Below, in pieces: positions 44,654-51,150 of a DNA stretch of 51,150 bases. Made by a program: the position numbers and the translations under genes. Below the pieces are notes generated by a model that saw nothing but the letters and a program-made list of their open reading frames with translations, had not been told where the DNA came from and searched no databases. This stretch comes from Pseudomonas sp. CAN1 (GTDB lineage: Bacteria > Pseudomonadota > Gammaproteobacteria > Pseudomonadales > Pseudomonadaceae): assembly GCF_030462585.1 (NCBI RefSeq), contig NZ_JASMRU010000015.1, positions 1-51,150 of the forward strand, read 5' to 3'. The first letter of the stretch is position 1. Each line of letters begins with the position of its first letter.

Positions 44654-47600
44654 TCAGTGCGCCGGGGCGGGCGCGGCGGTTTCGGCGGGCTTCTGGTCCG
44701 GCTTGGCCAGCAGCGTGTACACGCAGGGCAGCACGAACAGGGTGAACAGCGTGCCGACGCTCATGCCGGTGGCGATCACCACGCCGATGTCGAAGCGGCT
44801 CACTGCGCCGGCGCCGGTGGCGAGCAGCAGCGGGATCACGCCGAGCACCATGGCGGCGGTGGTCATCAGCACCGGGCGCAGGCGGATTGCCGCGGCTTCC
44901 TCCACCGCCTCGCGCACCGACAGCCCGCGCTCGTGGCGCAGCTGGTTGGCGAACTCGACGATGAGGATGCCGTGCTTGCTGATCAGCCCGATCAGCGTCA
45001 CCAGCCCCACCTGGGTGTAGATGTTCAGGCTCGACAGGCCGAGGAACAGCGGGATCAGCGCGCCGCAGATCGACAGCGGCACCGTGACCATGATCACCAG
45101 CGGGTCGCGGAAGCTCTCGAACTGCGCCGCCAGCACCAGGAAGATCACCGCCAGCGCCAGGGCGAAGGTGATCATCAGGGCGCTGCCTTCCTGCACGAAC
45201 TGCCGCGAGGCGCCGGCGTAGTCGAAGGAGAAGCCGCGCGGCGATTCCTCTTCGGCAAAGCCGCGCACCGTGTCGATCGCCTCGCCCATGCTGACCATCG
45301 GCACGCCGGAGATGATCGCCGAGTTGAGCTGCTGGAACTGGTTGAGCTGGCGCGGGCGCGCACGCTCGTGGAAGGTCACCAGGGTGGACAGCGAGATCAG
45401 CTGGCCGCTCTGGCTCTTCACGTAGTAGTTGTTCAGCCAGCTCGGGTTGTCGCGGTAGGCGCGCTCGACCTGGGCGATGACCTTGTAGCTGCGCCCGTCG
45501 ATGGTGAAGCGGTTGATCTCGCCTTCGCCCAGCAGCGCGCCCAGGGATATGCCGAGGTCCTGCATGGTGACGCCCATCTGCGCGGCCTTGGCGCGGTCGA
45601 TGTCGACCACCAGCTCGGGCTTGTCGAAGGCCAGGTCGAGGTCGAGGAAGGCGAACTTGCCCGACTCTTCCGCGCGCTTCTTCACCCGTTCCGCCACCTG
45701 CAGCAGCGACTGGTAGTCGCTGGCGGTATTGATCACGAACTGGAACGGCAGGCCCTCGCCGGTACCCGGCAGCGACGGCAGGTTGAAGCCGAAGATCTGC
45801 AGGCCAGGGATCTTGTTCAGCTCCGCCTGCACCGCGTGCAGCAGTTCCATCTGGCTGCGGTCGCGCTCGTCCCAGGGCTTGAGCAGCATGCCGCCGATGC
45901 CGGTCTGCACGCCGTTGTAGCCATTGATCTGGAACGCCGAATAGTACTCGGGGAATTTACGGAAGATGCCCTCGAACTCGGCGGTGTACTTCGACAGGTA
46001 GTCGAGGTTCGCCGTCTGCGGCGCGTTGGCCATGATGAAGACGATGCCCTGGTCTTCCTCCGGCGCCAGTTCCTTGTGGGTGAACATCATCAGCAGCGGG
46101 ATGATCGCCAGCACCAGCAGGGCGAAGACGATCACCACCGGCCGGCTGTTCAGGGTGCCGTGCAGCAGGCGCTGGTAGCGCACCTTCAGGCCCTCGAAGA
46201 TCTGGTCCAGGCGATGGGCCAGGCCGCTGGGGTTCTCGTCGTGGCGCAGCAGGCGCGAGCACATCATCGGCGACAGGGTCAGGGCGACGATGCCGGAGAT
46301 GATCACCGCGCCGGCCAGGGTAAAGGCAAACTCCTTGAACAGTGCGCCGGTGAGGCCGCTGAGGAAGCCGATGGGGGCGTACACCGCGGCCAGGGTGATG
46401 GTCATGGTCACCACCGGCACGGCGATCTCCCGCGCGCCCTCGATAGCGCCCTGGTACGGCGACTTGCCCTCCTCGATGTGGCGGTGGATGTTCTCCACCA
46501 CCACGATGGCGTCGTCCACCACCAGGCCGATGGCGAGCACCATGGCCAGCAGCGTCAGCAGGTTGATCGAGTAGCCCATCATCTGCATGAAGAACAGTAC
46601 GCCGATCATCGACAGCGGGATGGTCACCACCGGGATGATCACCGAGCGGAAGGCGCCGAGGAACAGGAACACCACCACGATGACGATCAGGATTGCCTCG
46701 CCGAGGGTCTTCACCACCTCGTCGATGGAGGCCTGGATGAAGCGCGTGGCGTCGTAGGCGATGGACACCTTCAGTCCCGGCGGCAGCTGTTCTTCCAGCT
46801 CCGGCATCTTCGCGCGGACTTCCTTGATCACGTCCAGCGGGTTGGAGCTGGGCGTGCCCTTGATGCCGATGTACACCGAGGGGATGCCATTGAACGAGCT
46901 GACCGCGTCATAGCTCGCCGCGCCCAGTTCGATGCGCGCCACGTCGCCCATCAGCACGCGGCGATCGCCGGCGGTTTTCAGCGGGATGGCGGCGAAGGCC
47001 TGCGGGGATTTCAGGTCGGTGGCGGCGTTCACCGAGGTGACCACCAGCTCGCCCTTCACCTCGCCGGCGGCGGAGAGGAAGTTGTACTCGCGCACCGCGC
47101 TGGCCACGTCGCCGGCGGTGATGCCGTAGGCGGCCATCTTCACCGGGTCCAGCCACAGGCGCATGGCGAACACCTGGTTGCCGAGGATCTCGGCTTCGGA
47201 GATGCCCGGCAGGGTAGCGAGCTTGGGCTGGATCACCCGCGATAGGTAGTCGGTGATCTGCGGGTTGTTCATTTGCTCGCTGAAGAAGCTGATGTACATC
47301 AGCGCCGAGGCGTCGGCGGCTTCCTTGTCCAGTACCGGGTCTTCGGCGTCGGGCGGCAGTTGGGTCTTCACTTCGCCGATCTTCGACAGCAGCTCGGTGA
47401 CCAGGCGATCGGAGTTGGCGCCGATGTGCGCGTAGATCGAGATCACCGAGTAGTTCTGCCGGCTCACCGAGGTCATGTAGTCGATGCCTTCGGCGCTGGC
47501 GAGACTTTGCTGCAGCGGCTGGGTGATATAGCCCTGGATGGTTTCGGCGTTGGCGCCGGCATAGAAGGTGGTGACGGTGATCAGCGCGTTTTCCATCTGC

Positions 47601-47713
47601 GGATATTCGCGGATCACCAGCTTGCTGAAGGCCTGCATGCCGAGCAGGACGATCAGCAGGCTGACCACGGTCGCCAGCACCGGGCGACGGATAAAGGGAT
47701 CGGTGAAGCCCAT
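44654..47713 (-). CDS. RND multidrug efflux permease (AcrB/MexI type)
   Basis: A 1019-residue inner-membrane pump of the RND (HAE1) family that drives drug export with the proton gradient. The N terminus MGFTDPFIRRPVLATVVS is typical. The proton-relay aspartates are in IGLVVDDAIVVVEN, the relay lysine in LISKHGILIVEFAN, and two large periplasmic loops lie at about 30-330 and 555-865. ATG 47713 is chosen; an earlier start at 47815 would add 34 polar residues. It lies 194 nt after the fusion-protein gene. No outer-membrane factor gene is adjacent, so a shared OprM-like channel is likely. Confidence 0.93.
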   Translation of the reverse strand: MGFTDPFIRRPVLATVVSLLIVLLGMQAFSKLVIREYPQMENALITVTTFYAGANAETIQGYITQPLQQSLASAEGIDYMTSVSRQNYSVISIYAHIGANSDRLVTELLSKIGEVKTQLPPDAEDPVLDKEAADASALMYISFFSEQMNNPQITDYLSRVIQPKLATLPGISEAEILGNQVFAMRLWLDPVKMAAYGITAGDVASAVREYNFLSAAGEVKGELVVTSVNAATDLKSPQAFAAIPLKTAGDRRVLMGDVARIELGAASYDAVSSFNGIPSVYIGIKGTPSSNPLDVIKEVRAKMPELEEQLPPGLKVSIAYDATRFIQASIDEVVKTLGEAILIVIVVVFLFLGAFRSVIIPVVTIPLSMIGVLFFMQMMGYSINLLTLLAMVLAIGLVVDDAIVVVENIHRHIEEGKSPYQGAIEGAREIAVPVVTMTITLAAVYAPIGFLSGLTGALFKEFAFTLAGAVIISGIVALTLSPMMCSRLLRHDENPSGLAHRLDQIFEGLKVRYQRLLHGTLNSRPVVIVFALLVLAIIPLLMMFTHKELAPEEDQGIVFIMANAPQTANLDYLSKYTAEFEGIFRKFPEYYSAFQINGYNGVQTGIGGMLLKPWDERDRSQMELLHAVQAELNKIPGLQIFGFNLPSLPGTGEGLPFQFVINTASDYQSLLQVAERVKKRAEESGKFAFLDLDLAFDKPELVVDIDRAKAAQMGVTMQDLGISLGALLGEGEINRFTIDGRSYKVIAQVERAYRDNPSWLNNYYVKSQSGQLISLSTLVTFHERARPRQLNQFQQLNSAIISGVPMVSMGEAIDTVRGFAEEESPRGFSFDYAGASRQFVQEGSALMITFALALAVIFLVLAAQFESFRDPLVIMVTVPLSICGALIPLFLGLSSLNIYTQVGLVTLIGLISKHGILIVEFANQLRHERGLSVREAVEEAAAIRLRPVLMTTAAMVLGVIPLLLATGAGAVSRFDIGVVIATGMSVGTLFTLFVLPCVYTLLAKPDQKPAETAAPAPAH

Positions 47714-47907
47714 AAGCTCAATCCTTTGTGTTCGGATTTGCTGCGCGTCGGCCATGCGGCGTTGGAGGGAATCGTCGAAATGCTCATTGGCTACAGCCAA
47801 CTCCGCTTTCGCCAATCCCCTCCGCCTTGCCTGGCTCTAGCTCGCGAAATCCGGGCAGAGCGGTTGTCTCTGGTTGCCCTCGCCGGGGGCGAAGGCACTG
47901 CTGTGCG

Positions 47908-49029
47908 TTACTGCGGGTCCTTGGCGATGGCCACGGCGGTGCCGTTGTCCAGCTTGAGCTGGCCGGAGGTCACCACCTGCTCGCCGGCCTTCAGGCCTTC
48001 GACGATCACCACGCTGCCTTCGCGGCGTTCGCCGGTCTTCACGAAGCGGCGTTCGACGTCCAGCTTCGGCGACTTGTCGTCAGTCTTGGCGTCTTCGGCT
48101 TTCTCGCCCTCTTTGGGCTTGTGCGGTACCACCACATAGACCGAGTTGCCGTAGAGGGTGAAGGCCACGGCGGTCTCGGGGACCACCACGCGCGGCGCGC
48201 TGTCCGGCAGCTGCACTTCGAGGTTGGCGAACATGCCCGGCAGCAGCTTGCCGTCGGGGTTGGCCATGCTGGCGCGGACCAGCAGGTTGCGCGTCTGGTT
48301 ATCCACCCGCGGGCTGATGGCGTCGATCTGTGCATCGAAGCTCTGGCCCGGATAGGCTGCCACGCGCACCACGACCTTCTGCCCGCGCTTGAGCAGCGGG
48401 AAGTCCTGCTCGGGGAGGAAGAAGTCCACCTGCAGGGTCGTCAGGTCCTGCAGGGTGACGATCTCGGTGCCGGGGGAGACGTAGTCGCCGACGTCCACCT
48501 GGCGGATGCCGATGGTGCCGGAGAAGGGCGCGAGGATGCGCTTCTTCGCCAGCGCCGCGCGCAGTTGCGCGACGGTGGCGGTGGAGCGGTTCAGCTGGGC
48601 GGCAAGGCGGTCGTACTCGCTCTTGGAGATGGCCTGGCGGCCCACCAGGCTCTTGCCGCGCTCGTACTCGACCTGGGCCAGGCCGAGGTCAGCCTCGGCG
48701 GTGCGCAGGGTGGCCTGTTCGACGTCGGATTCGAGTTGCACCACCGGCTGGCCGACCTTGACCTTGTCGCCGGAGACGAACTGCACCGCGCTGACTGTGC
48801 CGGAAACCTCGGCGGTCAGGGTCACGCCCTGGATGGCGCGCAGGGTACCGATGGCCTGCAGGCGGCTCTGCCAGTCACGTTCTTCGGCGTTGGCGGCGTT
48901 CACGCTCACCGGTGGACGCGGCGCCGTGAACATGGCGATCTGTTTCTTGATGGAGAGGTATTTCGAGCCGGCGAGCACCGCAACGATGACGGCAACTACG
49001 CCCAGCATGATCAGCATGCGGCGCAACAT
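47908..49029 (-). CDS. RND efflux periplasmic adaptor (membrane fusion protein)
   Basis: A 373-residue HlyD/AcrA-type adaptor linking the RND pump to an outer-membrane channel. An N-terminal membrane anchor (MLIMLGVVAVIVAVLAGS) with no lipobox cysteine suggests it is membrane-anchored rather than lipidated. The lipoyl half-motifs (GTVSAVQFVSGDKVKVGQPV and FSGTIGIRQVDVGDYV) flank a coiled-coil hairpin with LGLAQVEYERGKSLVG. The start is ATG 49029 with AAGGA nearby. It is the first gene of the pump pair. Confidence 0.93.
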   Translation of the reverse strand: MLRRMLIMLGVVAVIVAVLAGSKYLSIKKQIAMFTAPRPPVSVNAANAEERDWQSRLQAIGTLRAIQGVTLTAEVSGTVSAVQFVSGDKVKVGQPVVQLESDVEQATLRTAEADLGLAQVEYERGKSLVGRQAISKSEYDRLAAQLNRSTATVAQLRAALAKKRILAPFSGTIGIRQVDVGDYVSPGTEIVTLQDLTTLQVDFFLPEQDFPLLKRGQKVVVRVAAYPGQSFDAQIDAISPRVDNQTRNLLVRASMANPDGKLLPGMFANLEVQLPDSAPRVVVPETAVAFTLYGNSVYVVVPHKPKEGEKAEDAKTDDKSPKLDVERRFVKTGERREGSVVIVEGLKAGEQVVTSGQLKLDNGTAVAIAKDPQ

Positions 49030-49332
49030 CTTCCTGTTCCTTGGTACGTGCCTGGCTGCTATCGGGCGCGATCGCTCGCCCACAATTTGCCGGGCGGCCT
49101 TCCGTTCGCGCAGATGTCGATCAGGCGTTGAAGCCGATACGTGGGACGCCCCATTGCGGGGCGGAATTGCGCACCTTATGCCTGAAACGGTGGATAGTCA
49201 AAGGGCTGGGATTACAAGAGGTTTCCCACGAAAAGTAAGGTTGTTTGCGGAAGATGTGCGCTGGATCGGTGCGGCGGAATGTGGTGGAGAAGTGTGGTGA
49301 AGGGAGAGCCACGTCCATGTGGCTGAAGAGGA
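49030..49332. promoter_or_regulatory. Gap between the chemoreceptor gene and the efflux adaptor gene
   Basis: A 303-nt gap; no gene is seen. The short hairpin CGCCCC-ATTGC-GGGGCG at 49147-49163 could end read-through from the chemoreceptor gene. The pump promoter must lie between there and 49030, but I see no clear -10/-35 pair and no regulator gene next to the pump. Confidence 0.35.
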
Positions 49333-50958
49333 TCAGGCGCTGAGCTTGCGGGTGACGTCGGCGAGCTCGCCGGAGAGGCCGTGCAGGTGGCGGCTGGCGC
49401 CCTGGGTGCGGACCACGTTCTCTTCGTTGGTGGCGCCGATGGCGGTGATCTCGGTGAGGTTGCGCGAGATGTCCTCGGCGACCGAGGTCTGCTCTTCGGC
49501 GGCGGTGGCGATCTGCCGGTTCATGTCGCGGATCGCTTCCACGGCATGGGTGATGCTGCGCAGCACTTCGCCGGCCTGGGTGACGCGTTCCACTCCCTGT
49601 TCACTGCGGGTCTGGCCGCTCTCGATGGCGCGCAGGGCGTTGACCGAGCCGGTCTGCACGGTGTCGATGATCTGGTGGATTTCGGCGGTGGATTCGGCGG
49701 TGCGCTGGGCCAGGGTGCGGACTTCGTCGGCGACCACGGCGAAACCACGGCCGGCTTCACCGGCGCGGGCGGCCTCGATGGCGGCATTGAGCGCCAGCAG
49801 GTTGGTCTGGTCGGCGATGCCGCGGATCACTTCGAGCACCTTGCCGATGCGCCCACTGTCGCTTTCCAGGCGGCGGATGACTTCGGCGGTGTTGGCGATC
49901 TCGTTGCTCATCTCGGTGATGGTGACGATGGTGGTCTTCATCACCTCGCCGCCCTGCTGGGCGTGCTGGTCGGCATCGTCGGCGGCGCGCGCGGCGTCGG
50001 AGGCGTGGCGGGCGACTTCCTGGGCGGTGGCGGACATCTCGTGCATCGCCGTGGCCACCTGGTCGGTGCGCGAGAACTGCTCGCGGGTGCCTTCGGCCAT
50101 CAGGGTGGCGATGGCGTTCAGCTCGCCGCTGGCGGTGTCCAGCTCGGTGGTGCTGTGCTTGAGGCGGGTGAAGGTCTCGGCGAGGAAGTCACGCAAGGTG
50201 TTGGCGGCGCGGGCCAGGCGGCCCAGTTCGTCGCGGCGGCTGGCGTCGACGCGCTCGCCGAAGTTGCCTTCGCTGAGCTGGGCGATGTGTTCGATCAGGC
50301 GGGCGATCGGGCCGATCAGGTTGCGGTTGACCAGCCACAGGCTGAGCAGGCCGAGCACGATGCCGGAGATCAGCAGGATCAGGCTGCCGCTGATGACAGT
50401 GCTGTGGGCGCTGGCGGAAATGTTCTGGGCTTCCTGCTGGGCATCGCGGTGCAGGCTGTCCACCAGGGCGGCCATCTGCTCGCTGGCGGCGCGGTCGATG
50501 CCTTTCACCGCGGCATCACCGGCGCGCGGGTCGCTGCCGGCGGCGAGGTAGGCGTCGCGGCCCTTGCGGTAGGCCTGGCCGAGCTGGCGGTGCTCGTCGC
50601 GCAGGCGGGTCACCTGGGCCTTGAGCTGCGGCTCGTCGGCGGCGTTCTGTTGCAGACGGCCGAGCACGTCCTGGACGGCGCGCTCCTGGTCCTCGAACTG
50701 GCCCCAGTACTTGTTCAGGTCGGCCGGCTGCTGGCCGCGCAGGAGGACGTTCTTCCACTCCTGCACCTGGATCTTGAAGGCCAGGTTGGCCTGGTCGACC
50801 AGTTGCGAGGATTGCAGCGGGCCGTCCAGCAGGCGCTGGTAGGCGCCGACGCTGCCGGAGAGGAAGTGGAAGCAGGCGAGGGCGATCAGCAGCACGAGCA
50901 GCAGGCTGCCGCCCAGCAGCGAAAGGATCTGGGTACGCAAGGAAGTGTTGGGGGACAT
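49333..50958 (-). CDS. Methyl-accepting chemotaxis protein
   Basis: A 541-residue transmembrane chemoreceptor. Two membrane segments (about 12-34 and 186-208) flank a ~150-residue helical periplasmic domain of the four-helix-bundle kind. A HAMP domain ([20 protein letters not shown] onward) and the cytoplasmic signalling domain follow, with the hairpin tip [20 protein letters not shown] and [20 protein letters not shown]. The C terminus (VTRKLSA) has no CheR-docking pentapeptide. The ligand cannot be predicted. It is probably a single gene. Confidence 0.94.
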   Translation of the reverse strand: MSPNTSLRTQILSLLGGSLLLVLLIALACFHFLSGSVGAYQRLLDGPLQSSQLVDQANLAFKIQVQEWKNVLLRGQQPADLNKYWGQFEDQERAVQDVLGRLQQNAADEPQLKAQVTRLRDEHRQLGQAYRKGRDAYLAAGSDPRAGDAAVKGIDRAASEQMAALVDSLHRDAQQEAQNISASAHSTVISGSLILLISGIVLGLLSLWLVNRNLIGPIARLIEHIAQLSEGNFGERVDASRRDELGRLARAANTLRDFLAETFTRLKHSTTELDTASGELNAIATLMAEGTREQFSRTDQVATAMHEMSATAQEVARHASDAARAADDADQHAQQGGEVMKTTIVTITEMSNEIANTAEVIRRLESDSGRIGKVLEVIRGIADQTNLLALNAAIEAARAGEAGRGFAVVADEVRTLAQRTAESTAEIHQIIDTVQTGSVNALRAIESGQTRSEQGVERVTQAGEVLRSITHAVEAIRDMNRQIATAAEEQTSVAEDISRNLTEITAIGATNEENVVRTQGASRHLHGLSGELADVTRKLSA

Positions 50959-51095
50959 CGGGTTTACGCCTCTAAGACGCAGGGTGGGAATCGGTCAGCC
51001 TTTGCATCGGCCGCGTGGCGGTCTTCCTGAGGCCAGGGAGACGAGTGGTAAGGGTTTTCGGGCGCTCTGGTACGGGCGTTCTGGCCTGATGCCGT

Positions 51096-51130
51096 CGGTT
51101 GCCGGTTGCCGGTTGCCGGTTGCCGGTTGC
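51096..51130. repeat. Five perfect copies of a 7-nt unit (CGGTTGC)
   Basis: Five uninterrupted CGGTTGC units at 51096, 51103, 51110, 51117 and 51124, upstream of the chemoreceptor gene on its minus strand (start codon at 50958). Copy number may vary by slippage. Confidence 0.9.
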
Positions 51131-51150
51131 GTAGGAGCGGATTCATCCGC
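51131..51150. repeat. Partial GTAGGAGCGGA-type repeat at the window edge
   Basis: GTAGGAGCGGATTCATCCGC matches the start of the GTAGGAGCGGACCTTGTCCG element seen at 15062 and 33836. It is cut by the window end. Confidence 0.6.

Noticed and set aside
44657..47245. 862-codon open frame antisense to the RND permease
   Set aside because: Shadow of a confirmed gene; low-complexity His/Gln/Asp/Gly composition and no start signal.

Overview
The window is a chromosomal segment from a high-GC gammaproteobacterium, almost certainly a Pseudomonas of the aeruginosa/nitroreducens kind. Three things support this: the rRNA and tRNA sequences, protein similarity, and a gene order that follows the block recalled from P. 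aeruginosa (mksBEF, rimI, carbonic anhydrase, ychF-pth-rplY-prs, ispE-lolB, hemA-prfA-prmC-moeB-murI, pagL, phr, hemH). No prophage, plasmid, IS element or CRISPR array was seen. Most genes are well packed, with ATGA or GTGA overlaps and clear terminators.

Layout. 1-350: end of an rRNA operon (23S 3' end, 5S, terminator). 516-4072: lipid-transport type operon of two split PqiA/LetA halves and a six-MCE-domain PqiB/LetB-like protein. 4281-9143 (minus): MksF-MksE-MksB condensin. 9390-13449: an unrecognised protein and three tandem secreted proteins sharing a signal peptide plus LDD...SG motif. 13564-14834: hypothetical gene and rimI. 15404-19718: flavin amine oxidase, secernin-like hydrolase, beta-carbonic anhydrase and a homoisocitrate/isocitrate-type dehydrogenase. 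19790-20133: a frameshifted membrane-protein gene. 20193-20885: SRAP protein. 20955-28159 (minus): tRNA-Met, ychF, pth, rplY, prs, two tRNA-Gln, ispE, lolB and a TPR lipoprotein. 28347-33105 (plus): hemA-prfA-prmC-moeB-murI. 33222-33743: pagL. 34207-38721 (minus): photolyase, MerR/LitR-like regulator, DUF523-DUF1722 protein and an FAD oxidoreductase. 38999-41039: TIGR01777-type epimerase and hemH. 41509-44093: MFS transporter and WG-repeat-like protein. 44654-49029 (minus): RND efflux pair. 49333-50958 (minus): chemoreceptor.

The most interesting signal is in non-coding DNA around 37.6 and 38.8 kb. Paired TGTACA boxes lie in front of the DUF523/DUF1722-merR-phr operon and in front of the FAD oxidoreductase gene. 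Two pairs have exactly 12 nt between boxes and one has 13. This matches the direct-repeat operator reported, as I recall, for the light-response regulator PplR1 (class II LitR) of P. putida. The regulator gene sits inside the operon and shows no obvious B12-binding motif, and a photolyase is the last gene. The cluster is therefore read as a light/photodamage regulon, with porphyrin genes (hemA, hemH) nearby.

Intergenic gaps carry several families of short palindromic repeats, mostly starting GTAGGAGCG and often as inverted pairs. In two places (33.86-34.21 kb and 44.16-44.58 kb) whole repeat composites are tandemly duplicated.
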